Assembly (NCBI GenBank): GCA_026686845.1
Contig: JAIVEN010000012.1
Coordinates: 4,652,501-4,716,500 of the forward strand
Reading direction: 5' to 3'
Source of the DNA: Adenanthera pavonina
Lineage: Eukaryota > Streptophyta > Magnoliopsida > Fabales > Fabaceae
DNA length: 64,000 nt
This document shows positions 12,821 to 23,500 of this stretch, in pieces; position 1 is the stretch's first letter; every line of letters begins with the position of its first letter. The notes under the pieces were generated by a model that was not told the DNA's origin, did not search any database, and saw only the letters and a list, made by a program, of their open reading frames with translations. The position numbers and the translations under genes were made by a program.

Positions 12821-14269
12821 TATGAATTATAGAAAAGGAAAAGGTCATACGTTGTCCTCTAAGTTTCTATAGGGTTTTATGATTTTTTAAAATATTTATA
12901 ATGTTTTATCCTTTATTTATATTAAATAGAGCATTTAAGAGAGTATTTAAATCAATAATATTTTGGTAAATATTATTAAATTCTACAAAAATATAAATTT
13001 ATTATATATTATAAAGCAGAAGTCAAAAGCATGACCTGTTATTATTTCAGACATCCACATCATCATATTAACTACGAAAAAAAATCTAGCCCCTTATATT
13101 CTAAATAATATTTATTTTCTTCTATGTTTTCATTTTCTTTAAATTTGATATGACAGTAAATATCAAAATAAAAATTAGATATATATTTGTTAAAAAAGAT
13201 ACAATTCAATTTGAAAATCATATATATATATATATATATTTATGAAAAATCACAAATTGATTGTTTTGATTTATAATAAGATCTATATAAGATAAATATG
13301 GAAATGAAAATCATACATATATATATTTGTGAAAAAATTACGATTTGATTATCTAGGTTTACAATGAAATCCATATAAATCCATATTGTTTAAATCGTTT
13401 TGCACAACTGTAATATCATTTTTAGTTATGGAAGTACGTTCGAAGGTAAGATTTCGTTACATTGTTATTTTTAATTTTTTGGTGGCAATTTTCACATTTT
13501 TTTATATATTTTATTTTTTCCATATAGTACAATAGTTGAAATAGTTACTTCATAACAAAATTTCAAGGAAGGTTCCACTTTCTATTCCATTTTTTTGTCT
13601 TGAATGTAGTTCCTTTAATCATTTTTTTTATTTTTTATCTTTATATTACTTTTTCTTCAAATTCTAAAAAAACTTTATAATTGAAAATTTTAGAAGATCC
13701 TTACATTGTAAAATTTAGTATAATATAAATTTTGATGATGATAAATATAGAGTAATAAGGAATAAATGTCTCATATGTATCTGACATACATAATGTTTCT
13801 TAAAAAAATAAAATGTGCTTAGCATGTGTTTAATTATAGTCATAATGTATATATCATGCTATGTGCAAATATATCCATTGTACTTTTACAATGAATAATA
13901 TAAGTTGAATATATAAACTAGACCAACTACCTGGTTTGTAAGTGTAATATATTAAATTTAGGTTAATCTAGGTAAAAAGAGTGAGTATTAGAATATAGAA
14001 ATGGAAATCAATATCATACCTCATTCAAGAATGAAGAAGACAAATGATGCTCCAAAAATGAAAGTTCAGAAGGGAGCATGCTAAGAAGGAAATGACCAAG
14101 TTGAAGTGAAACTAAATATTTGAAGACATAGTCACTAGGTATATTTTGTTTTCACTTAGGTTTTGAGGTGAGATTAATATCTAAAAATTACTTAATCTTG
14201 TTACCATATATTTTAAATGAGTTAGATCAAGTAAATCTGATGTTAGTATACATTAAAGTTGAAAAATAC

Positions 14270-15600
14270 TGACTGACTAACAAATTTTGAAGTTAATGTT
14301 TGAGTATTTTATTGAAAATTTTAACTTTAGTAACTGAAATTTGAAGTTACAGAGATGTTACATCTGACAAACAAATTTCAGGTGGTTGAAATTTGAATTT
14401 CGAATCAAATATAATTTGTAAAAAATGGAAAATTCGTTTGAAGTCATATCAAAATTCGTCTGATATTAAAGTACAAAAAGAGTTCAAAATTAGTTCCTTT
14501 GATAAACCAATTTTGATTTCAAAATTTGAACTTTAGAATGAAACTAAATGATTTACAATTGCATTTGACTAGCTCAATAAGTTTTGGCAATCAAAGTAAT
14601 ATATCCTTACTTTTAAATATAGTGAGATCTGGCTTTCAAGAATCTAGAGTTTGACCTTTAATTAATATTTTTAAGATATCTCTCAAAATACATATGGTCT
14701 TGATGTAAAACTTATTTCATATGAAACTAGACTTAATAAGCTTTTCAAAGAAGGTTGTTTCACTCAAAATAAAGGTTATATGACAAAGCTATGGCCATTT
14801 AAAGTTGAGTAGTGAGATATGGATTTTCAGTTTTGACCTTTTATTATTATTTTCATCGTATCTCGTAGAATACGATTGTTTTTTAAGTGAAATTATTTCA
14901 TTTGAAAGTAGACATTGAAAGCTTTCCAACAATAGAACATTTGCTTAATTTGGAGTTAAAATGAGAGAGTTATAACTTCTGCAAAATTGTCTATAGTGTA
15001 AAGTTTGAAGTTACGGAGGTTCTACCACTGATAGATGAATTTTGGGCCTCTGAAATTCGAATTTCGAATAGAACCTTTGTGCCATATTGAGCTTGTCATT
15101 GATAGATGAATTTTGGCTTCTAAAATTGGAATTTCAAGACTAACAGACGAATTTTGGTTTTCAAAATTTGAATTTTGAATCTCCAGAATATGAAAATGCT
15201 TCTGAAACAGCCAGTAGACGAATTTTTACATTCAAAATTCGAATTTCAAAAGGAAGAACTCATGCCATATTAAGCTAACCTCTGATAGACAAATTTTGGG
15301 CATCAAAAATTCAAATTTTGAAAGGAAGAACTTGTGTCATATTGAGTTGCTCACTGACAGATGAATTTTGGACACCAAATTTGAATTTCAAATGCACTGT
15401 AGCAATATGGAACAACTGTTTGCACTTTTCTGAAGAACTTTAAACTTAAAAAATTCATATGTTCCAACATGAAAATATTTGTAAAAGATGAAAATTTAAA
15501 TTTTGCTTTAAAACAGAAGAACTTCAAAGTTCAACGTTAAAGTCTTTAACTTATGGTTTTTACGAAATTCGTCTGTTGACACCCCAAAATTCGAACTTTG
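14270..15600 (+). repeat. Array of palindromic units inside LTR family S (copy 1)
   Basis: Units built as GACGAATTTTGG, a short spacer, CCAAAATTCGAATTTC recur here with variation (for example near 15030, 15110, 15145, 15220, 15285, 15360 and 15575). Each unit can fold into a hairpin. The same array occurs in the other copy of this LTR. Confidence 0.7.
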
Positions 15601-15711
15601 GATATATGACACATTAAATGTGGTTGGTAAATGGCTAGTTTTGCAGAGTAACCATTGGGTAACGTCTCTAACAGCTAAATCTTGTGTCTAATATCTAATT
15701 ACACCACAAAT

Positions 15712-15725
15712 CTATATATAAATAG
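15712..15725 (+). promoter_or_regulatory. TATA box of LTR family S, copy 1
   Basis: CTATATATAAATAG matches the plant TATA consensus and is followed by GAACAT. The second copy has CTATAAATAGAACAT at the equivalent place (32491), so the motif is conserved between copies. Transcription would begin about 30 bases downstream. Confidence 0.6.
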
Positions 15726-16765
15726 AACATTATTTGAACTTATGGGTAATAATTTTAAGAGAGTTAATGCAAAAATACAGCAACAATTTGTAAAATCTTT
15801 CTCGGTATTGTCTGAAAAACCCACCTCAATAGAGTGAGCTTTCAATGTATTATCTACTCTTCAAGATAATTTTCATTATGTAAATATTTCTTTCTACATA
15901 TTCTAGGTAAAATCTTAGTGTGAGGAAACACTAAGGGATTTACACATATTGTAAGGGTGTGGGGAGAGTGGTTTCACAAGTATCTACTGAAACTTATGGG
16001 ATGTATTGAGGCTTCACATGTGCCCGGATCAAATCTATGGGATATAATAAAAAATCTCAAGTGATGACTTGAGGACTGGACGTAGGTCAAGTGGTTGGGC
16101 TGAACCAGGACAAATACTTGTGCCTTGCTTTTCACCTTCTCTACTCAATTGCACTTTGTTTTCTCTGTTCATCCCTATTCTTCTGCACTTCTAGTGAGTT
16201 TGGGATATGATCCAAAAAGAGTGAAAATCTTACATCACCCAATTCATCCCATCTTCCGTGACCAGCCAACCTAACACCTTACACTTGTGTATGTTACGAT
16301 ATATTACCATATTAGGATGTGGGGCAATTCTATAAAGCTATTAAAGAATTATGAAAAGTAGGAATAGATCATGTAATTAATATAGATCTACAAACTTTTG
16401 TTTTATCATTTTAGTTATCTATTACTTTTATATGTTCCTTACTTGCAATTATTGTTTTTCTTACATAAATGGATGTAAAGAAAATTAATAAATAGGTGAA
16501 CCACCAAGATTATGAGTCTCTGCACCTTAATAATATAATATATATATTTATAAAATGTATTTAATTCATATTTCTTATATATTTTGACATCTATATATTT
16601 TGATTTCATCAGCAATATCTAATGTTCTTGTGCATTATACGGGCGCAAATTCTAGTTATTTAATAACTTCTTTGGTATGTGGGAAAACCCTAAAACATCA
16701 TTTTTTTGTGAACTAGAGGGAGTATTATTTTACTTATCTAATAATTTATCAAATTACAATTATGA

Positions 16766-17400
16766 GCAACTCATCTTAAAAATCAATATATAGATAGAAA
16801 TCTCCAACAATACACAAAAAAATTCTCACAAACACTTGCACAAGTTCAAGCACGCATAGAACACCAATCAAACTTGGGTTAAATTTCTTTTTTCTTTTTA
16901 ACTATATCAACTCTAAGTGCCTATTTGGTTTGTATTTTTACAAACCAAACCATGATTTCTAACTATTATTTTTTCCTTTTTTATCTGAACATATTTATTG
17001 TAAACTTCTCTATTTTTATCCAAACTTTATTTTTGTAAACTGTGATTTTTTTAAAAAAGTTTTTACAAAAAAGATAATCTAAACGGGTATTAACTCATAA
17101 ACCTTACTCAACCCAAATAAATATTGCGTTGCCGAGTTAGGCTAAGCCTTCAGCAACTCATCTTAAAAATCAATAGATAGAAATTTCCAACAACACACAA
17201 AGAAATCCTCACAAAACTTGGCAAAAGTTCAAATACTCATACAACACCAATAAAACTTGGGTTAAAATTATTTTTTTGTCTTTTTAACTAGGTCAATTCT
17301 AACTTATAAACCTTACTTGATCCAAATAAATATTGGGTTAGTCCCAAGTCAAGCTAGGCTATGGGCAATTCACCTTAAAAATCGATAATGTTTGACCCGA
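16766..17400 (+). repeat. Tandem repeat, about 211-bp unit, two full copies and a partial
   Basis: Units begin at 16766 (GCAACTCATCTTAAAAATCA), 17153 (same start) and 17364 (GCAATTCACCTTAAAAATC). Shared blocks include CAACACACAAAGAAATCCTC-like sequence, ACACCAAT-AAACTTGGGTTAAA and ATAAACCTTACT. With the 174-bp insert and its 3-bp TSD removed from the first unit, the spacing is 210 and 211 bp. A further diverged piece lies near 18417-18500. Confidence 0.75.
16917..17090. mobile_element. Tourist/Harbinger-like MITE, 174 bp
   Basis: The insert starts GTGCCTATTTGGTTTG and ends TAATCTAAACGGGTAT, whose reverse complement (ATACCCGTTTAGATTA) pairs imperfectly with the start. TAA stands at both sides (16914-16916 and 17091-17093). 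The neighbouring repeat unit shows the empty site TCTAACTTATAAACC, which confirms insertion with a 3-bp TSD, as for PIF/Harbinger elements. Confidence 0.65.
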
Positions 17401-17645
17401 CTTAACCCGACCCAGCCCATGTATCCTCTTAGTTTCTGACCACTTCCTTAGTGAACTTGGGAACATTTGGGGAAAAGCATTATGGGGCCTTCAAGCCACA
17501 AGAACCCTAACCAGTTTAACATGATTTAACCCTCTTTATAAAAAGTTGAAAGACTAGCTAAATGATTATAATTCTATGGTTTCATAAGAAGTGTTCTCCA
17601 TCTTGCTTTGAATAAAATGATACCAACACTGCATGCCACTTTGAT

Positions 17646-18340
17646 TAAGGGTATATAAAACCAAACTAAAACTGAATACTGAATCAAACTAAATTAAGAT
17701 TAATTTATTTGGTTTGGTTTTTTGGTTCGATTCAATTAATTTGTTTTAAAAAAAATCAGTTAATGGCACGCTTTGGCCTTAACTTTGGAAAACCTAAATA
17801 AACCAAAATAATCAAATTTTCTTTTTTTAATGTTTTATTTTTACAAATTATTTAATTTATTATAATGTTATGTTTTTGGAGATTATACATGATCAAGCTG
17901 CGGTGCTTTCAATTTTCTTAGTCTTTTTAATAACGGATTTGAATTTGAATTTTTTAATATTATTTTTCAATTCAATGTCATGAATATTATTATGAATGAT
18001 GTTGTTATTGAGGTTAATATTATTCTAAATTTTTTCATATTTTTTATATATGAATATTTTTCAATGTCTTTTTGATGGAATATTTGAATGTATATAATTC
18101 TAAATTTTTTTAAATATTTTGCAGGCCTTTGCATATTTTTTATTTGGAAGCTTGTGGATTTTTCTTCATAATTTGTGTCGTTTTATTTTAATCAAAATTT
18201 CAAATTGAATTGCAAAAACTGAATTTAACTGAAATATTTTGGTTCAATTCGGTTATTTTTTATCATCATTTTAGTTTTCAATTTATTTGGCTTTTAATTT
18301 AAATTGAACCTAACCAGAAAAACCGAATGTACATCCCTAA
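17646..18340. mobile_element. hAT-like MITE candidate
   Basis: The left end GGGTATATAAAACCAAACTAAA and the right end (reverse complement GGATGTACATTCGGTTTTTCTGG) resemble common plant elements that start with GGGTGTACATTCGGTT. The body is rich in GGTTTGGTTTTTTGGTTCGA motifs. I could not confirm an 8-bp TSD, so the borders are tentative. Confidence 0.4.
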
Positions 18341-19248
18341 CTTCGATTGGATGAGTTCTATGTTTTCATTGGGCAATTTAACTTGATCACCATTATTATC
18401 AAAACTCCAAAAAAAAAAAATCAATAGAGATAATCAGAGAAAATCCAACGACACACAAAAGACATTCATACATAGAAGGATACAAATGCTCAGTACAAGC
18501 TCACAAGTTGAAAGAGATATTTTTCGTTTTGTCTGAATCGTGATCGTTCAAGCCAAAACAATATTATAAATTCCAAATACAACTAAATGTTGTGAAAACC
18601 TTAGAATATAAATATTATAAAACACTTTCTTGAAATATTTTTTAGTATTTATTGGATATTTTCTTATATCTTAAATTGTAAAATATTTTATTATATTTTG
18701 GATTACAGTTTTCATATAAATTTTATAATTATTTTCCGTCTGATTAAATTAAGATACACTCTCTCCTTATAAGAATAGGAAAGTGTTGATTAATAACAAA
18801 ATTAAAGAAAAAAAATTCTATTTAAAGATCTACACAAGGTAATAATTGCTTTGAAGGACCTTAAAAACATCTAGCATTTTTCAAATTTACCATTTATTTC
18901 TTCTAAAATTTAATTAGAATTTGGCCTTTCTAATTTTACGAAATTTTTTATTTATAATTTAGAGAAGCATAAGCAATAAATATATACAAACAAATAAAAT
19001 GTTGTGGATATATCGAAATTAGCTCACCTTAAATTTTTTAAAAAACACTAATAGCCTAGGGTGATTAATTATAATAATTTAAAGAATGTTGATTTTTAAA
19101 ATAATTAATATGTCTTATATTTGGACTTCACTAAAGTACACATATTTTTCCCACAATTAGGGCCATATATATGGTTTCTGATTTATAATATACAGCCTGA
19201 AATGTTGGATGAGGTCACGAATGGTGGGAAGATAAAGACAGAAAAGGG
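18341..19248. other. AT-rich 5' flank of the 4CL gene
   Basis: This is the distal promoter region. It holds a diverged piece of the 211-bp repeat at about 18417-18500. No gene is visible. Confidence 0.4.
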
Positions 19249-19255
19249 GTTAGGT
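19249..19255 (-). promoter_or_regulatory. AC-type element (AC-III, reverse)
   Basis: GTTAGGT is the reverse complement of ACCTAAC, the AC-III motif bound by R2R3-MYB factors in phenylpropanoid promoters. It lies about 260 bp upstream of the 4CL start codon and is extended by GGGTA. Seven bases can occur by chance; the context raises its weight. Confidence 0.45.
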
Positions 19256-19376
19256 GGGTAAGTAAGAGAAGTATAGCCTGAAGAACGCTTGGTTTGGAAC
19301 GGGAGACTTGTCACGTATCTGTCCTCCCCATCTACTTCTTCACTCCCTCCAATCGCCATATCATCCCTCCTTCCTC

Positions 19377-19383
19377 ACCTAAC
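19377..19383 (+). promoter_or_regulatory. AC-type element (AC-III, forward)
   Basis: ACCTAAC sits about 30 bp upstream of the TATA-like box of the 4CL gene. Together with the reverse copy at 19249 it suggests MYB control, as described for other lignin and flavonoid genes. Confidence 0.5.
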
Positions 19384-19412
19384 CCCCTTAATGTATCCCA
19401 GTCCTCTTCCCT

Positions 19413-19420
19413 TATATTAA
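19413..19420 (+). promoter_or_regulatory. TATA-like box of the 4CL gene
   Basis: TATATTAA lies 92 bp before the ATG, followed by a CT- and TC-rich leader typical of plant 5' UTRs. Transcription would start near 19445. No better TATA box is present between the AC element and the ATG. Confidence 0.5.
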
Positions 19421-19500
19421 TTTCTACATATCTTCCTTCAATTCAGTTCAATCCCTTTCTGCATTTTCCTTCTCCATTTCCCATCTAATTACTCACTCCA

Positions 19501-19507
19501 ACCAACC
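19501..19507 (+). promoter_or_regulatory. ACCAACC (AC-II-like) in the 5' leader
   Basis: ACCAACC directly precedes the start codon context (AAACATGA). It matches the AC-II motif but would lie in the transcribed leader, so a regulatory role is uncertain. Confidence 0.3.
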
Positions 19508-19511
19508 AAAC

Positions 19512-20594
19512 ATGATTTCCGTTGAATCCCAACAAAGCCCAGAACTCTCTTCTCCTCCTCCTCCTAAACCAAATGATGAAAGTTCTGCAAATTCTCCCCA
19601 AACTAACCACGTCTTCAAGTCTAAATTACCAGATATCCCAATCTCTAATCACCTTCCTCTCCACACTTACTGCTTCGAGAATCTCTCTCAGTTCGCTGAC
19701 CGTCCCTGCCTCATCGTTGGCTCCACCGGGAAAATTTACACCTATGCGGAGACTCACCTGCTTTGCAAGAAGATCGCCGCCGGTTTCTCCAAGCTTGGGA
19801 TCAAGAAGGGCGACGTGATCATGATTCTGCTGCAGAACTCCGCGGAATTCGTGTTCTCGTTCTTCGCCGCTTCCATGATCGGCGCCGTTACCACGACCGC
19901 CAATCCGTTCTACACTGCCGCCGAGATCTTCAAGCAGTTCCATGCTGCGAAGGCGAAGCTGATCATCACGCAATCGGCGTACGTTAGCAAGCTGCGAGAC
20001 CATGAGGACGGTGCGAATATTGGAGATGGAGAGGATCAGCTTAGGGTGATCACCGTCGATGATCCGCCGGAGAAGTGCATGCATTTCTCGGTCGTGTCGG
20101 AAGCGGACGAGAGTGAGGTACCGGAGGTGGAGATCCAACCGGACGATCCGGTGGCGCTGCCGTTCTCTTCCGGAACGACGGGATTGCCAAAGGGCGTGAT
20201 TCTGACCCATAAAAGCTTAGCGACGAGCGTGGGGCAGCAAGTCGACGGCGAGAATCCGAATCTGTACCTGAAGCCGGAGGACGTGTTGCTGTGCGTGCTT
20301 CCTCTGTTTCACATATTTTCTCTGAACAGTGTGTTGCTGTGTGCTCTGAGGGCTGGAAGTGCGGTGTTGCTGATGCATAAGTTCGAGATAGGGGCGCTGC
20401 TGGAGCTGACGCAGAGGCATAAGGTGTCGGTGGCGATGGTAGTGCCTCCGCTGGTGCTGGCTCTGGCGAAGAATCCGATGGTGGCGGACTTCGATCTGAG
20501 CTCGATACGTTTGGTGCTGTCCGGCGCGGCGTCGCTGGGGAAGGAGCTGGAGGAGGCTCTGAGAAGCAGAGTGCCTCAGGCGGTTTTGGGTCAG
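19512..20594 (+). CDS. 4CL: 4CL exon 1
   Basis: This encodes residues 1-361: the leader, the N-terminal domain, Box I and most of the substrate pocket (PLFHIFSLNS, MHKFEIGALL, LVLSGAASLGKEL). The ATG at 19512 (AAACATGA) is the only start that keeps the conserved KLPDIPI region. It ends ...VLGQ, then GTAAGA. From about 19690 onward codons mostly end in G or C, unlike the later exons. Confidence 0.93.
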
Positions 20595-23500
20595 GTAAGA
20601 CCACGTGAACATGATTGTCTCATTCTAATTTAATGTTCCATGTCTCATTCTAATTTAATGTTCCATCTAACTAACTACGTGAGGAAGGACAATCTGGAAC
20701 TTAAAATACGGAAATTAGTATCGTTGTAACAAAAATTACATTTGACGCACATGGGATTGTTCCGAAAATGAATTGACATTTAATTGAAAAATTACAGTAT
20801 ATAAAGTGTTAATGATACAATTGTCCAAAAAAGTATTAGTCATATTTAAATACCTTAAAAATTAAAATATCTGTAAAAATTATGAAGTTATCGTTGGAAT
20901 TTTTAAAATTATTGTTATTTTTTAACAATATATTGTAATTCGACTTTTTTATTAAGTATTATAATTTTGATTTTTAAAATTATTTGTTATTTTTAAGACC
21001 AACACACATGAAGATCATTGGCTCATTCTAATTTAATTTTCGATGTAACTAACTACGTAGGGAAGGACCATCTGAAACTGAAAATAGGGAAATTATTGTG
21101 ATGACCAAAATTACATTTAATGATCGTTCATAGAAAAATGATATTTAATTTTAATTGTAAAGAAGTATAAATATTTAATTTTCACAATGATGAATGGTAA
21201 TTTTAGAAAGCACGAGTAATAAAAAGTAATGCACAAGAAATTCGATTTTTAAAATCTTTAAATTTCATTAATACCTCATAAATATCCTTAAATATTATTG
21301 TTACTATTATTTCCGTGTTTCAATCTTCTTTCTGCTAAAATATATATAATTTTCAATTATGAATTATCTTTGACTTCTTAAGAGATTTATTGTTTCCACG
21401 TAACCATAAAATCTTGAGTAATAGTGGAGGGTATTTTTGTATTTTAGTTATATTTTTTTAACTTTTTTTAAATTTTTGTCATGTGTTGTGTGGTAGGAAG
21501 GAATTAGATTAAGATAGTAATCAATAAATCATGGCCCAAAAAAAAAACCCTTGATCAATAAATCATGTTTTATTCCAAAGGCTAGTTAAAATAGTAAAAA
21601 TTGAATGCCATAGAAGATTAATGTCTTCTTTGGCCAGAAAAGATTAATGTTTGTTGAAAACTAAAAATTCAAAAAAAAAAGTATATGATAAGAACGATAG
21701 CGATGTGTAGCTTTTCTCATTTCATACTCCATCATTCTTTATGTGGTTAGGTTTACATGGGACATAGCGTAATGCCTACCAAAAGCAGAAAAAGTCAGAG
21801 TAACTTATGAAACTCTGCAAAGTAAATACAATATAATTTCTTAGGAACACTGACAAGTTTGTGAATACATGCACATACCCACAAAGTCAGCTTAAATATC
21901 TCTCTCCCTCACACACACACAATATTTGGCTGTATTGCAAAGATGTAATTTATTTTTAATATACAAAAATATAAAACATCTATTAATCTTCATATTTTTA
22001 ATTTTTTTTACTTAGAAGAATAAGATTTTTTAATAATAAAATTATTTTATTTTATATACCTAACTATCATGACATTTGAAGTAAAAAAATTAATTAAAAA
22101 ATAATGTCTTTGAAACAATAATTTGAGGAAATTCAAGAAAACCTTACTAATCCATTATCCATGGTTATCTCTGGTAGAGTTGATTTCCTTTTAAGAAAAT
22201 AATTTGAAACTAAAAATCTCTCAAGAAAAGTAAGATTTGTTTTTTATAGACGACACAAGGAAGTTACTTACGACAGTACTTAGAGACTCCAGAATGAAAA
22301 GTTGAGGATAATGGCCCATGGAAGAGGAGTGCAGGGTCCACATCCTCAAATTCGCTTAGTATCAAAGAAAAATTATTATCATTTATACATTATTTAATAA
22401 ATAATATTTTTGATATCAAGCTAAGCCTCATACACTTTCCAGGAACTCAAATGAGTTATATTATTCACAAGTTATATGAACAATATGATTTGCCATAAGT
22501 TTATTTTTATATAAAATTGATTTTTTATATTGAATGAATTCAATTGAGTTGGATGCTTTTTCTATTCAATGCACATAGTAGATAATAATTAAAAACATTT
22601 TCAAGAATAAACTTATTTTTGTAAATGTGTCAAAAAATATTAAAAAATTGTCCAATAAAATGTATGGAGATAGTTAAAGAATGTGAGTCTAGTTAATAAG
22701 TATGCAACTTATGCGCATAAGGGAGTGATGTAATCCCTTTACTTATATAAAGATTTGATTGGAGGGTGATTTATAAGTATCTTTATAAATATTTTTTAAA
22801 TAGTAAAACCAGATCTAATCAGAATTATAATTTATACTTTCATAATTCTTATGTTAGACATATGTGAAGAAATGTAAATAGTGAGAATTATGGTTTTGTA
22901 TGTGTAAAAGGGGTACGGAATGACAGAAGCAGGGCCTGTGTTGTCAATGTGCTTGGGGTTCGCAAAACAAGCGTTCACAACAAAGTCAGGGTCATGTGGC
23001 ACTGTGGTCCGAAACGCAGAGCTCAAAGTAGTTGACCCTGAAACTGGTCGTTCTCTTGGCTATAACCAACCCGGTGAGATTTGCATCCGGGGCTTCCAAA
23101 TCATGAAAGGTATATATTCATATACATTCTCAATTAAATTTTTATTTACAAAAAGTTTAATTTGCTGACATGGTCATTTTTTATCATTCATTCATTCCTT
23201 TTTGTTTTGTTTTATTTTTGGAATAGTATATGTTGCCCTATGTGATTGATAGGATATATCAGTCATGTAACACAACCTGCCCCATCTTAGCATTCTAACA
23301 GTTAAAACCCAAAAAAATAAAAAAGAGGGAGAGAAAGATAACTTATGTGTACTGTAGTAAGAATTTGATCGGACCAGCTGGTTCGGCTAGTTGAATTAAG
23401 AATTAGTATTAAGTTTGATTTGGATGAAGATAATAACTGGCCGATTCAGGAATCGGTGTGAATTAATCTTAAACCAGAAGGAACCTGTTGTGAACCGGTT

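Larger units (their letters stand above)
13707..16276 (+). mobile_element. Solo LTR, family S (copy 1), inside the Helitron
   Basis: This runs from TGTAAAATTTAGTATAAT to CCAGCCAACCTAACA with TG/CA termini. It is clearly homologous from end to end with 30444-33060. CCTTACA stands just before it (13699-13705, one base off) and immediately after it (16277-16283), consistent with a target duplication. A TATA box lies at 15712-15725, placing a U3 of about 2 kb before a U5-like tail. It carries no gag-pol. The TTTTGATGATGA start and the CACCCAATTCA tail resemble Copia-type plant LTRs, but the superfamily cannot be proved from an LTR alone. Confidence 0.75.
13002..16655 (+). mobile_element. Non-autonomous Helitron split by an LTR
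   Basis: The 5' end reads TTATATATTATAAAGCAGAAGTC, the classic plant Helitron 5' terminus (TCTATATA...AAGTC) with the leading TC changed. The 3' end has TTGTGC, a 9-base loop, GCGCAA and then ATTCTAG: a 6-bp stem (one G-U pair) just before the CTAG terminus. The base before the element is A (13001) and the base after it is T (16656), as expected for Helitron insertion between A and T without a TSD. Without the nested LTR (13707-16276) and its short duplicated target, the element is about 1.08 kb. It has no Rep/helicase, so it would need another Helitron for movement. Confidence 0.7.

Noticed and set aside
19626..20612. Long open frames on the minus strand and in other frames over 4CL exon 1
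   Set aside because: They are shadows caused by the high GC content and codon pattern of exon 1; none resembles a known protein.
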